Shown piece after piece: positions 28,240 to 38,300 of a stretch of DNA of 64,000 bases. The notes below the pieces were generated by a model. The model did not search any database. It was not told where the DNA came from and was given only the letters and a program-made list of their open reading frames with translations. The position numbers were made by a program, and so were the translations under genes. Each line of letters begins with the position of its first letter. The first letter of the stretch is position 1. This stretch comes from Pantoea endophytica (lineage in GTDB: Bacteria > Pseudomonadota > Gammaproteobacteria > Enterobacterales > Enterobacteriaceae). The stretch covers positions 236,450-300,449 of the forward strand of contig NZ_PJRT01000007.1 in NCBI RefSeq assembly GCF_002858935.1. Reading direction: 5' to 3'.

Positions 28240-28705
28240 TTGTCCACATGGCAGTTAGTTGAATAAAGGTGATAATAGCATGATTCAGAATGCTTTTTTA
28301 TTTCAATAGAATGGGACGATCCAGTGATATGGCCCGGTTATCCCAGCTTGTTATCGACAATGAACAGGTGTTGAACCTGGTTATCCACAGAAAAGTGGGG
28401 TAACACCCTTTTGGCCATACCCCTGTTTCCATTTACAGCCTTGACTTTCGCGTTTTGAACGCTTTTTTTCCTTTCTTTGACCAGGTTTAGGGCATTCTCT
28501 GTGGATAAAAACGTCGGTGATGGATCTTTAACCGATCGAAAAAACTGAGCGGAGTATAACTACGGATCCTGGTAACGATTTAACGGTTAATAAGTTATAT
28601 CTCAATGAATATTATGATTTTTTTTAGTGTTGCTATGTTGGGTGATGAGATTTATCCGAAGGGGTTATTCAATTCATTCCCGTGTTCTGCACAAAGCTAT
28701 CCACA
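28240..28705. promoter_or_regulatory. DARS2-like DnaA-reactivating region
   Basis: In E. coli the mutH-rppH gap carries DARS2, which helps convert ADP-DnaA to ATP-DnaA with IHF and Fis. The same 682-base gap here has TTGTCCACA (28240-28248), TTATCGACA (28351-28359, one mismatch to the DnaA box), TTATCCACA (28381-28389), its exact complement TGTGGATAA (28500-28508) and CTATCCACA (28697-28705). The core is probably 28338-28389, where a TTATCCCAG is also seen. IHF and Fis sites were not resolved by eye. The location and the boxes support the call; activity is inferred. Confidence 0.75.
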
Positions 28706-28873
28706 GAAAAGGTGAATAAGATCGCCGATAAATGGGGGCATCTGTTTATAACTTGGCTAATCTCTGTGAGTTATCCTGTTTTTATTCCGCCTGCGGCCCG
28801 CTATCCAGTGGTTTACCGCCTGTAAGGAGTGTGAAACAATCAGGCTATTCAAATTTAGCTTTGAGGTAGTCCA

Positions 28874-29401
28874 GTGATCGATGATGATGGCTACCGCCCG
28901 AATGTTGGTATCGTAATCTGTAACAGGCAAGGACAAGTGTTGTGGGCCAGGCGCTTTGGACAGCACTCCTGGCAATTTCCTCAGGGAGGCATCAATCCGG
29001 GTGAAACTGCTGAACAGGCGATGTATCGCGAGCTGTTCGAAGAAGTGGGTTTACACCGCAAAGATGTTCGAATACTTGCTTCAACCCGAAACTGGTTACG
29101 CTACAAGTTGCCAAAACGTTTGGTGCGTTGGGACACAAAGCCGGTGTGTATCGGCCAGAAACAAAAGTGGTTTCTTCTGCAGTTGATGTGCAGTGACGCG
29201 GAAATCAATGTGCAGCACAGCAGCACGCCCGAGTTTGATGGTTGGCGCTGGGTTAGCTTCTGGTATCCGGTACGTCAGGTGGTCTCTTTCAAGCGCGATG
29301 TGTATCGCCGCGTGATGAAAGAATTCGCGGGCGTAGTGATGTCTATGCAGGAGAGTGCGGGGCAGCGTAATAACGCCGCCCAACGACGTAAAAGAGGATA
29401 G
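28874..29401 (+). CDS. rppH: RNA pyrophosphohydrolase RppH
   Basis: The 175-residue Nudix hydrolase removes pyrophosphate from 5'-triphosphate mRNA ends and so triggers RNase E decay. The Nudix box runs from GGINPGET to REL and FEEVGL, with the catalytic glutamates in RELFEE. The start is GTG, as in E. coli, preceded by GAGG. The protein is nearly identical to the E. coli enzyme through [20 protein letters not shown]. It is followed at 13 bases by ptsP, the usual operon. Confidence 0.97.
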   Translation: MIDDDGYRPNVGIVICNRQGQVLWARRFGQHSWQFPQGGINPGETAEQAMYRELFEEVGLHRKDVRILASTRNWLRYKLPKRLVRWDTKPVCIGQKQKWFLLQLMCSDAEINVQHSSTPEFDGWRWVSFWYPVRQVVSFKRDVYRRVMKEFAGVVMSMQESAGQRNNAAQRRKRG

Positions 29402-29413
29402 GCCACGCCCTTT

Positions 29414-31660
29414 ATGCTCACTCAGTTACGCGAAATAGTAGAGAAAGTGGCGAGTGCTCCACGTCTGAATGAAGCACTCGACATTCTGGTAAACGAAATT
29501 TGCCTTGCGATGGAAACCGAGGTTTGCTCGGTTTATCTCGCCGATCACGATCGTCGTTGCTACTACCTGATGGCGACACGCGGGCTAAAAAAGCCGCGTG
29601 GTCGTACGGTCACGCTGGCGTTTGACGAAGGCATTGTTGGCCTCGTTGGACGCTTAGCCGAGCCGATCAACCTCGCCGACGCGCAAAGCCATCCCAGCTT
29701 CAAATACATTCCTTCTGTTAAAGAGGAGCGTTATCGCTCCTTCCTCGGCGTGCCGATTATCAGCCGCCGCCAGCTGCTTGGCGTGTTGGTTATCCAGCAG
29801 CGCGAACACCGTCAGTTTGATGAAAGCGAAGAGTCATTCCTCGTCACGCTCGCCACGCAAATGGCGGGATTGCTGTCGCAGTCGCAGCTCGGTCAACTGT
29901 TTGGTCAATTCCGTCAGACGCGGGTAAAAGCGATTGCCGCTGCGCCGGGTGTGGCGGTCGCGCCGGGTTGGGTGGATGAAACTCAGCCGCTGCTCGATCA
30001 GGTTTCCGCTGCGTCCACGCTTGACGTGCAGCGCGAGCGCGAGCGCCTGGTGCTGGCGATGGGCGAGGCCGGCAACGAATTCCGCCGCTTCAGTAAACGC
30101 TTTGCTGCCAGCGTGCAGAAAGAGAGCGCGGCGATCTTCGATCTCTATTCGCACCTGCTCACCGATGCGCGCCTGAAAAAAGATCTGTTTGATGAGATCG
30201 AGCGCGGATCGGTAGCGGAGTGGGCGGTAAAAACGGTGATCGAGAAGTTCGCCGAGCAATTCGCCAATTTGCAGGATCAATATCTACGCGAGCGCGCTGG
30301 CGATCTACGCGTGCTCGGTCAACGTCTGCTGTTCCACCTCGATGATTCCCTGGTCGGCACCAATGCCTGGCCGGAACGCTTCGTGTTAGTCGCGGATGAA
30401 CTCACTGCCACCACGCTGGCTGAATTGCCGCAGGAGCGTCTGGCGGGCGTGGTGGTGCGCGACGGTGCCGCCAACTCGCATGCGGCGATTTTGACGCGCG
30501 CGATGGGCATTCCCACCGTGATGGGCGCCGATATCCTGCCGGCGCAGCTTAACAAGCGCTTGCTGATTGTTGATGGTTATCGCGGCGAAGTGCTGATCGA
30601 TCCGGAACCGGTGCTGGTGCAGGAGTATCAGCGCTTAATCAGCGAAGAGAACGCGCTGAGCAAAATGGCCGAAGGCGTGGTCGAGCAGCCCGGCGAGCTG
30701 AAAAGCGGTGAGCGCGTTCAGGTGATGCTGAATGCCGGCCTCAGCCCGGAACACGAGCAGGCGCTGGATAACTGGGTGGATGGCATTGGCCTGTATCGCA
30801 CCGAAATACCGTTCATGCTGCACAACGGCTTCCCGTCCGAAGAGGAGCAGGTGGCGCAGTATCAGGGCATGCTGCAGCTGTTTTACGACAAACCGGTGAC
30901 GCTGCGTACGCTGGATGTCGGCGCGGATAAGCAACTGCCGTACATGCCGATCAGTGAAGAGAATCCGTGCCTTGGCTGGCGTGGCATTCGCTTAACGCTC
31001 GATCAGCCGGAAATCTTCCTGGTGCAGGTGCGCGCCATGCTGCGTGCCAACGTGGCCTCCGGTAACCTGAGCATTCTGCTGCCGATGATCAGCCATATCG
31101 ATGAGATCGATGATGCGCGTCGTCTGATCGCTCGCGCTGGCCGCGAAGTGGAAGAGATGCTCGGCTATGTGATTCCCAAGCCGCGCATTGGCATCATGAT
31201 TGAAGTGCCGTCGATGCTGTTTATGATCCCGCATCTGGCGGATCGCGTCGATTTCGTCTCGGTTGGCACCAACGATTTGACGCAATATCTGCTGGCGGTT
31301 GATCGCAACAATACGCGCGTGGCGAACCTGTATGATTCGCTGCATCCGGCGATGCTGCGGGCGCTGCACACGATTGCCAGCGAAGCCCGCCAGGCCAAGC
31401 TGGAGCTCTGTTTGTGTGGTGAAATGGCTGGCGATCCAATGTGTGTCGCGCTGTTAGTGGGCATGGGATATCACCATCTCAGCATGAACGGCAAGAACGT
31501 GCCGCGGGTAAAATATCTGCTGCGCCATCTCGATTTTGAAGAGGCACAGAAGCTCAGCGAGCATGGACTGGCCGCGCATACCGCCTCGGAAGTGCGCCAT
31601 CTGGTCTCCACCTTTATGGAGCGCCGTGGTTTAGGCGGTTTGATTCGCGGCGGGCGTTAA
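29414..31660 (+). CDS. ptsP: Nitrogen PTS enzyme I (EI-Ntr)
   Basis: The 748-residue PEP-protein phosphotransferase starts the PTS-Ntr cascade (PtsP, NPr, EIIA-Ntr). An N-terminal GAF domain (about 1-150), which senses glutamine in E. coli, precedes the EI modules. The phosphorylated histidine is H356 in GAANSHAAILTRA. The PEP-binding barrel has GVGLYRTE-like (GIGLYRTEIPFM) and TNDLTQYLLAVDRN segments, with the Cys of LCLCGEMAGDP near the end. It overlaps nothing and is followed by lgt after 94 bases. Confidence 0.96.
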   Translation: MLTQLREIVEKVASAPRLNEALDILVNEICLAMETEVCSVYLADHDRRCYYLMATRGLKKPRGRTVTLAFDEGIVGLVGRLAEPINLADAQSHPSFKYIPSVKEERYRSFLGVPIISRRQLLGVLVIQQREHRQFDESEESFLVTLATQMAGLLSQSQLGQLFGQFRQTRVKAIAAAPGVAVAPGWVDETQPLLDQVSAASTLDVQRERERLVLAMGEAGNEFRRFSKRFAASVQKESAAIFDLYSHLLTDARLKKDLFDEIERGSVAEWAVKTVIEKFAEQFANLQDQYLRERAGDLRVLGQRLLFHLDDSLVGTNAWPERFVLVADELTATTLAELPQERLAGVVVRDGAANSHAAILTRAMGIPTVMGADILPAQLNKRLLIVDGYRGEVLIDPEPVLVQEYQRLISEENALSKMAEGVVEQPGELKSGERVQVMLNAGLSPEHEQALDNWVDGIGLYRTEIPFMLHNGFPSEEEQVAQYQGMLQLFYDKPVTLRTLDVGADKQLPYMPISEENPCLGWRGIRLTLDQPEIFLVQVRAMLRANVASGNLSILLPMISHIDEIDDARRLIARAGREVEEMLGYVIPKPRIGIMIEVPSMLFMIPHLADRVDFVSVGTNDLTQYLLAVDRNNTRVANLYDSLHPAMLRALHTIASEARQAKLELCLCGEMAGDPMCVALLVGMGYHHLSMNGKNVPRVKYLLRHLDFEEAQKLSEHGLAAHTASEVRHLVSTFMERRGLGGLIRGGR

Positions 31661-31696
31661 CGTTTACAACTTCACAACCTGTAAAAAAAGTGGCTG

Positions 31697-31705
31697 TGCT
31701 ATCAT
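31697..31705 (+). promoter_or_regulatory. Possible extended -10 element upstream of lgt
   Basis: TGC TATCAT forms an extended -10 element 50 bases before the lgt start, with no clear -35. The overlapping GGCTG/CAGCC pair followed by TTTT could also work as a weak ptsP terminator. Confidence 0.3.
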
Positions 31706-31754
31706 GCGCAGCCTTTTATTGTCCCGTTTCAGGGCAGAAAAATGATGGTGAAAG

Positions 31755-32636
31755 ATGACTGACGGCTACATTTCGTTTCCCCAATTCGATCCGGTAATTT
31801 TCTCTATCGGACCGGTTTCGCTTCACTGGTACGGCTTGATGTATCTGGTGGGCTTTGTATTTGCTATGTGGCTGGCGACGCGACGCGCCAACAAACCTGG
31901 CAGCGGCTGGAAAAAAGAGGAAGTGGAAAACCTGCTGTATGCGGGCTTCCTCGGCGTATTCCTCGGTGGACGTATCGGCTATGTGTTGTTCTACAACCTG
32001 CCGTTGTTCCTTGAGAATCCGCTGTATCTGTTTAAGGTCTGGGATGGCGGCATGTCGTTCCACGGCGGCCTGATTGGTGTGATTGTGGTGATGCTGATTT
32101 TCGCACGCCGTACCAAGCGCACTTTCTTCCAGGTAGCGGATTTCATTGCACCGCTGATCCCGTTTGGTTTGGGTGCCGGTCGTCTCGGTAACTTCATCAA
32201 CGGCGAACTGTGGGGCCGCGTGGCGCCTGATTTCAAATACGCGATGTTGTTCCCCGGTTCACGCAGCGAAGACATCGCGCTGGCAGCCAACAATCCGCAG
32301 TACCAGGAATTGTTGAACACCTACGGCGTGCTGCCGCGTCATGCGTCGCAGCTGTATGAGCTGTGCCTCGAAGGCATCGTGCTGTTCATCATTCTCAACC
32401 TATTCATTCGCAAGCCGCGCCCCATGGGCAGCGTCTCGGGCCTGTTCCTGATCGGCTACGGCGCATTCCGCATCATCGTGGAGTTCTTCCGTCAGCCGGA
32501 TGCGCAGCTTGGTCTGTTTGAAGGCGGCGTCAGCATGGGGCAGATTCTGTCGATCCCAATGATTCTGGCCGGTGTAATTATGATGATCTGGGCGTATCGT
32601 CGTCGCCCGCAGCAACAAACTCGTGAGGTAAAATGA
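31755..32636 (+). CDS. lgt: Prolipoprotein diacylglyceryl transferase
   Basis: The 293-residue inner-membrane enzyme has about seven transmembrane helices. It moves diacylglyceryl from phosphatidylglycerol to the lipobox cysteine of prolipoproteins, the first step for all the lipoproteins in this window (AcrA-like, both channels, YgdR, YgdI, MltA). The Lgt signature [16 protein letters not shown] and the HGGLIG motif are intact. The stop codon overlaps the thyA start (ATGA), a coupling conserved in enterics. Confidence 0.97.
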   Translation: MTDGYISFPQFDPVIFSIGPVSLHWYGLMYLVGFVFAMWLATRRANKPGSGWKKEEVENLLYAGFLGVFLGGRIGYVLFYNLPLFLENPLYLFKVWDGGMSFHGGLIGVIVVMLIFARRTKRTFFQVADFIAPLIPFGLGAGRLGNFINGELWGRVAPDFKYAMLFPGSRSEDIALAANNPQYQELLNTYGVLPRHASQLYELCLEGIVLFIILNLFIRKPRPMGSVSGLFLIGYGAFRIIVEFFRQPDAQLGLFEGGVSMGQILSIPMILAGVIMMIWAYRRRPQQQTREVK

Positions 32637-33427
32637 AACAGTATCTGGACCTAATGCAACACGTGCTGAATGAAGGCGCAGAAAAGGCCGACCGTACCGG
32701 CACCGGCACGCTCTCCATCTTTGGCCACCAGATGCGTTTCAATTTGCAGGATGGTTTTCCGCTGGTCACCACCAAGAAAGTGCACCTGCGCTCGATCATT
32801 CATGAGCTGTTGTGGTTCCTGAAAGGTGAGACCAACATCGGTTACCTGAAAGAGAACAAGGTCACCATCTGGGACGAATGGGCCGATGAGAACGGCGATC
32901 TCGGCCCGGTCTACGGCAAGCAGTGGCGCAGCTGGGGCAGCGCCTCGGGTGAAGAGATTGATCAAATCAGTAAAGTGATTGAGCAGCTGAAGCGTGACCC
33001 CGATTCGCGTCGTATCATTGTCTCGGCATGGAACGTGGGCGAGCTGGATCAAATGGCTCTGGCGCCTTGCCACGCCTTCTTCCAGTTCTACGTGGCTAAT
33101 GGCAAGCTCTCTTGCCAGCTCTATCAGCGCTCATGCGATATCTTCCTGGGGCTGCCATTCAACATCGCTAGCTACGCGCTGCTGGTGCATATGGTGGCGC
33201 AGCAGTGCGATCTCGATGTGGGCGATTTTGTCTGGACCGGTGGCGATACGCATCTGTACAGCAACCATTTAGAGCAGGCGCGCCTGCAGTTAACGCGTGA
33301 GCCGCGTCCGTTACCGAAGCTGGTAATCAAGCGTAAACCGGCTTCTATCTTTGATTATCAGTTCGATGATTTCGAGATTGAAGGCTACGATCCGCATCCA
33401 GCCATTAAAGCGCCCGTCGCCATTTAA
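32633..33427 (+). CDS. thyA: Thymidylate synthase
   Basis: At 264 residues it has exactly the E. coli length. It methylates dUMP to dTMP with methylenetetrahydrofolate. The nucleophile is C146 in [12 protein letters not shown]. Phosphate-binding arginines (RTGTGT, RRII) and the folate-binding end APVAI are conserved. It is coupled to lgt by a four-base overlap and followed by a REP palindrome at 33442. Confidence 0.98.
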   Translation: MKQYLDLMQHVLNEGAEKADRTGTGTLSIFGHQMRFNLQDGFPLVTTKKVHLRSIIHELLWFLKGETNIGYLKENKVTIWDEWADENGDLGPVYGKQWRSWGSASGEEIDQISKVIEQLKRDPDSRRIIVSAWNVGELDQMALAPCHAFFQFYVANGKLSCQLYQRSCDIFLGLPFNIASYALLVHMVAQQCDLDVGDFVWTGGDTHLYSNHLEQARLQLTREPRPLPKLVIKRKPASIFDYQFDDFEIEGYDPHPAIKAPVAI

Positions 33428-33441
33428 GGCCACTCCCGCAA

Positions 33442-33461
33442 GGTCGCCATTCATGGCGACC
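33442..33461. repeat. REP-like palindrome (family B) after thyA
   Basis: A perfect 20-base palindrome, GGTCGCCATTCATGGCGACC. It belongs to the same family as the units at 6884, 6939, 21890, 22422 and 57849. Confidence 0.65.
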
Positions 33462-33604
33462 ACGCCCATATCGCACCACAATCCTGAATCTGTCTCACAA
33501 AATGCTGTACCTCTCTGCACCTCTCCTCGATTTCCTGCGCAACGTTTCCCAACGTCGACTTCTCCCCCTTGTTGAACGTCATGTTGCTGGGCACATTAGC
33601 CGCC

Positions 33605-34075
33605 ATGAACAGAAACGTTAACCACGGCTTCACTTTGCCCGAACTGTTATTGGTGATGGTGATCGCCGGCATACTTAGCGTCGGCGCGCTGCAAGGTTGG
33701 CAGCGCTGGCAGCAATATCAACAGCTGCGCGACAGCGTACTGCAACTGCAGGGATTTCTGCTGCGTTTGCGCGCCCATGCTAACTGGCACAACCGCGATC
33801 TCACGCTGTGGGTACAAAGCGGTGAAAACGGCTGTCTTGGGGCGGGACCTAAACCTGCAGAAGGCTGTGCACTGCCCTCGCGCTGGTTATTTAAACCGCC
33901 GCACGACAGCGTGCGCCTTGTCGGCATCAATGGTGACGTCGGTTTTTACGGTCGGCGTGATGTCGCGCGTCCTGGCAGCATCGATCTCGCCAGTGCGGCG
34001 GGACGCTGGCGCTTAATTATCTCCGCCAGAGCGCGCATCCGTGCCTGTCAGCCGGGAGAGAAAGGATGCGAATAA
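33605..34075 (+). CDS. ppdA: Prepilin-like protein PpdA
   Basis: The 156-residue minor pseudopilin-type protein has a short prepilin leader MNRNVNHG cleaved before FTLPELLLVMVIAGILS, with the Glu at +5, followed by a hydrophobic helix. The start at 33605 is chosen because it gives this leader and the E. coli length. It heads a four-gene set (ppdA-ppdB-ygdB-ppdC) of minor pseudopilins, usually linked to type IV pilus or type II secretion priming. No pilus assembly genes are nearby. It overlaps ppdB by ten bases. Confidence 0.9.
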   Translation: MNRNVNHGFTLPELLLVMVIAGILSVGALQGWQRWQQYQQLRDSVLQLQGFLLRLRAHANWHNRDLTLWVQSGENGCLGAGPKPAEGCALPSRWLFKPPHDSVRLVGINGDVGFYGRRDVARPGSIDLASAAGRWRLIISARARIRACQPGEKGCE

Positions 34076-34605
34076 CGCAACGCGGATTCAGCCTGCTGGA
34101 GATGCTGATTGCCATGGCGATTGGCGCGGTACTGATGATCAGCGTCGGGCGATTTTTACCGCTGCTGCTGGAGCAGAATCTGCGCCTGCAACAGCGCGTG
34201 CAGTTACAGCAGGAGCTGCAGCAGATCGCCAATACGCTGCAAAAAGCGCTGCGCCGTGCCGGCTATTGCCACGGCCAGTGCAGCGGTTCGGCGCTAACGA
34301 TTGCCGCCAGCGGCAGCTGCGTTTTACTGCGCTGGGATGAGAACAGCAACGGGCGCTGGGAAGGCGTGGGCCACAGCGAAAGTGACTATTACGGCTATCG
34401 GCTGCGCAGCGGACAGCTTGAAATGCAGCGTGGCGTGGATGAGTGCAACAGCAGCGGCTGGGAGAAACTCTCCGATCCGGCATTTCTCACCATCGATACC
34501 TTCAAGCTTGAACGGCAGGGATCGCGCTTGGTGCTGCAACTGGCGGGACACGCCAACAGCCAAAGCGTGGAGCTGGCAAGCTGGATAGAAGGAATCAATC
34601 TGTGA
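34066..34605 (+). CDS. ppdB: Prepilin-like protein PpdB
   Basis: A 179-residue PilW/GspJ-like minor pseudopilin. The leader MRITQRG is followed by FSLLEMLIAMAIGAVLM, with the conserved Glu at +5. Four cysteines (positions in CHGQCSG, SGSC and DECNSS) may form disulfides in the periplasmic part. It overlaps ppdA and ygdB, so the set is translationally coupled. Confidence 0.9.
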   Translation: MRITQRGFSLLEMLIAMAIGAVLMISVGRFLPLLLEQNLRLQQRVQLQQELQQIANTLQKALRRAGYCHGQCSGSALTIAASGSCVLLRWDENSNGRWEGVGHSESDYYGYRLRSGQLEMQRGVDECNSSGWEKLSDPAFLTIDTFKLERQGSRLVLQLAGHANSQSVELASWIEGINL

Positions 34606-35024
34606 AGCAGCGTGGCAATAGCACGCTGGGCATGGTGCTGATGATGTTACTGATGGGCGGATTGACGCTACACGCCACGCGAACGCAGCTCTCGCAAGGC
34701 ATGGTGTTAGTGGCTGATGAGCAGCTGCACAGTCAGGATTTCTGGCAGGCGCAGGCGGCGTTAGCGTGGGGCAGCGTGCAAAACTGGCCGCAGGCCACCG
34801 GCTGGCAATGTCAGCAATGGACAGCAGAACAGTGGCAAAGCTGCCTGCTACGAATGGAGGATGACAATGCGTTGTTATCGGGACATGGAGAAGGGCGCGC
34901 GCTGTGGCTCTATCGTTGGGTATCCATCCCCAACACGCAACCCCAGCCGCAAGCGCATGGCTGGATCGATTACTGCCCGCTGTCGCAGCCGGCGCTGTGC
35001 CAGCCAGAAGCAGCAGGGCTTTAG
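34602..35024 (+). CDS. ygdB: Minor pseudopilin-like protein YgdB (DUF2509)
   Basis: A 140-residue protein with an N-terminal hydrophobic helix after MKQRGNSTLG, resembling the PilX-like position in minor pilin operons; it lacks the usual Glu at +5. Tryptophan-rich stretches and four cysteines follow. It starts four bases inside ppdB, and its 3' end overlaps the likely start of ppdC in another frame by about 68 bases. Function is inferred from context only. Confidence 0.85.
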   Translation: MKQRGNSTLGMVLMMLLMGGLTLHATRTQLSQGMVLVADEQLHSQDFWQAQAALAWGSVQNWPQATGWQCQQWTAEQWQSCLLRMEDDNALLSGHGEGRALWLYRWVSIPNTQPQPQAHGWIDYCPLSQPALCQPEAAGL

Positions 35025-35298
35025 CCTGGCGGAAACGCTGGTGGCGATGCTGTTGCTGGCGATGACCATCAGCACATTGCTGCAATATCATCGCGCGCTG
35101 GCGCTGGGTTTTAGCCAGCAGTGGCAGCAGCGTCAGGCGTGGCGCGTTGCCGGTCAGGCGTTGCTTGGCCATGACGTTGAGGGATGGCAGAGTCAGCGCC
35201 AGCAGCAGAGCCTGGCGGGCGGCTGCACGCTGGAGCGCGTCACGGTCATGGGGCCACAGCAGCGTTCCGCCTCACTGGCGCAGCTCAATTGCCACTAG
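34957..35298 (+). CDS. ppdC: Prepilin-like protein PpdC
   Basis: A PilV/GspI-like minor pseudopilin, recognised by GFSLAETLVAMLLLAMTIS (cleavage before FSLAE). The start is uncertain. The nearest in-frame ATG (34957) gives 113 residues (107 in E. coli) with an unusually long, very basic 21-residue leader. No nearer ATG, GTG or TTG is seen in frame. The start lies within ygdB in a different frame. It ends 69 bases before recC. Confidence 0.75.
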   Translation: MAGSITARCRSRRCASQKQQGFSLAETLVAMLLLAMTISTLLQYHRALALGFSQQWQQRQAWRVAGQALLGHDVEGWQSQRQQQSLAGGCTLERVTVMGPQQRSASLAQLNCH

Positions 35299-35367
35299 CG
35301 GTAGGCATCGCAGGTGATAAACGGTAGAGTGGCTCGGCTGCGTTGTTGTCTTGTGTTTAGGAGAAAT

Positions 35368-38300
35368 ATGTTCCGGGTCTATCACTCTAATCAGCTTGAT
35401 CTGTTGAAAAATCTGGCAGGTATTCTGATTGAAAATCAACCGCTGACCGATCCGCTGGCGGCTGAACAGGTGCTGGTACAAAGCCCAGGCATGGCGCAGT
35501 GGCTGCAAATGGAACTGGCTAACAGTTTCGGCATTGCCGCCAACATTGATTTCCCGCTGCCTGCGAGCTTCATCTGGAACATGTTCGTTAAGGTGCTGCC
35601 CGATATTCCTGAAGAGAGCGCCTTCACCAAGGCCAGCATGAGCTGGAAGCTGATGCATCGCTTGCCAACTTTGCTGGAGCAGGACGCTTTCCAGCCGCTG
35701 CGTCACTACCTCAATGATGACGACGACAAGCGCAAGCTGTATCAGCTCAGCGCCCGAGTTGCCGATCTGTTTGACCAATATCTGGTGTATCGCTCGGACT
35801 GGCTCAACAGCTGGGAGCGCGGTGAACGGATTGATGGCTTAGGCGAATCGCAGCAGTGGCAGGCGCTGCTGTGGTGCGATCTGGTTAACTTTACCGAAAG
35901 CCTGGGTCAACCGATGTGGCATCGCGCCAACCTCTATGCGCGCTTTATCCAAAAGCTGGAACAGGCGCAAATGCCGCCGCCGGGCTTGCCGCAGCGCGTG
36001 TTTATTTGCGGTATCTCCGCGCTGCCGCCGGTTTATTTGCAGGCGTTGGAAGCGCTGGGCCGTCACATTGATATCCATCTGCTGTTCACCAATCCCTGCC
36101 GTCACTATTGGGGCGACATTCAGGATTATGCCTTTTTGGCGAAGCTGCAAAGCCGCCAGCGCCGCCGCATCCAGTCGGATGAGCTGCAGCCGCTGTTCCG
36201 CGATCCAGCTAGCGCGTCAGCATTGTTTAACGATATCGGCGAGCAGCAGCTGACCAATCCGCTGCTGGCGTCATGGGGCAAGCTGGGGCGCGATAACCTG
36301 TTTCTGCTGAGCCAGATGGAATCCGCCGCCAACGACATTGATGCTTTCGTCGAGGTGCCTCAAGACAATCTGCTGCACAGCTTGCAAGCGGATCTGCTCA
36401 ATCTGGACGATAAAGCGGTCATTGGCCTCAACGCCGGTGAGCTGGCGAACAGCGCCGAAAAACGCCTGCTTGACCCTGAAGATCGCTCAATCACGCTGCA
36501 GGTGTGCCACAGCGCCCAGCGTGAAGTTGAAGTGCTGCAGGATCATCTGCTCACGCTGATGGAAGAAGATCCCGAACTCAAGCCACGCGACATCATCGTG
36601 ATGGTGGCGGATATCGACAGCTACGCACCTTTTATTCAGGCCGCTTTTGCTAGTGCGCCGAGCGAACGCTATTTGCCGTTCGCCATCTCCGACCGACGCG
36701 CCAGTCAGGCGCACCCGGCAATTCTGGCGCTGCTCAGCTTGCTGTCGCTGCCTGAAAGTCGCTTTGCCTCCGAAGATGTGCTGGCGCTGCTTGAGGTTCC
36801 CGCATTAGCGCAGCGCTTCTCGGTGGATGAAAGCGGGCTGCGCCTGCTGCGCCGCTGGGTGATGGAATCCGGCATTCGCTGGGGACTGGACGATGCCAGC
36901 GTGGAAGCACTGGCGCTGCCGGTAACCGGACAACACACCTGGCGCTTCGGCCTGCAGCGTATGCTGCTCGGCTATGCGCTGGAGAGCCGCAACGGCGACT
37001 GGCAAGGGATCCTGCCGTATGACGAATCCAGCGGTTTGATCGCTGAGCTGGCGGGGCATCTGGCGGAACTGCTATCGCGACTCGAAGAGTGGCGTGCGCG
37101 TCTGGCAAAAAAGCGCACGTTAGCGGAGTGGCAGCCTCTGTGTCGTGAGCTGATTGAGTGCTTCTTTAGCGGAGACGCCGAAAGTGAAGCCGCGCTGCTG
37201 CTGGTGGAAACGCAGTGGAAACAGATTATCGAGCAGGGCATGCAGGCGGCGTATCAACAGCCGATTCCGGTTACGCTGCTGCGTGATGAGCTGCGTTCAC
37301 GCCTCGATCAACAGCGTATCAGCCAGCGTTTCCTCGCCGGTCCCATCAACTTCTGTACGCTGATGCCGATGCGTTCGATTCCCTTCAAAGTGGTGTGTTT
37401 GCTGGGCATGAACGATGGCGTCTATCCGCGCACTTTAGCGCCGCTGGGTTTCGACCTGATGCAGCAACAGATGCGCAAAGGCGACCGTAGCCGCCGCGAT
37501 GATGACCGCTATCTGTTCCTCGAAGCGCTGATTTCGGCGCAGCAGCAGCTCTATATCAGTTACATCGGCCGGGCGATTCAGGACAACACGGAGCGCTATC
37601 CATCGGTATTAGTGAGCGAGCTGGTGGATTACCTGGGGCAAAGCTTCCGTCTGCCGGGTGATGAAGCGCTCGAACCTGATATCAGCGAGCAGCGCGTGCG
37701 TGAACATCTGCAAAAGCTGCATAGCCGCATGCCGTTTGCCGCAGAGAACTTCCAGCCGGGCGCTCACGGGCAAAGCTTTGCTGCGGAGTGGTTGCCCGCA
37801 GCCACCGGCAGCGGCGTGGCACAGCCGGATTTTGTGCAGCCCTTGCTGCCTGCACCGATAGAAACCTTGTCGCTGGAGCAACTGCTGCGTTTCTGGCGCC
37901 ATCCGGTACGCGCTTGGTTCCAGCAACGCTTGGGGGTGGCTTTCTGGATGGAAGAGAGCGAGCTGCCCGACAGCGAACCGTTCGCGCCTGACAGCCTGGA
38001 ACGCTACCAAATCAACGCGCAATTGCTGAATACGTTGGTCAACGGTGACGATCCGGCGCAGCTGTATGCGCGTCACCGCGCCGCTGGCAATCTGCCTTAT
38101 GGCGCGTTCGGGGAACTTTTCTGGCAGAGCCAAACCGAAGAGATGCAGGAAGTGGCCGCCGAGGTGAGTGGTCAACGCCAGCCCGCTGAAAGTTGGGAAA
38201 TCAATCTGACGATCGGCGCAGTGCAATTGACCGGCTGGCTGACGCAGGTGCAAGCTGATGGCCTGCTGCGCTGGCGTCCGGGCGTGCTGAACATGAACGA

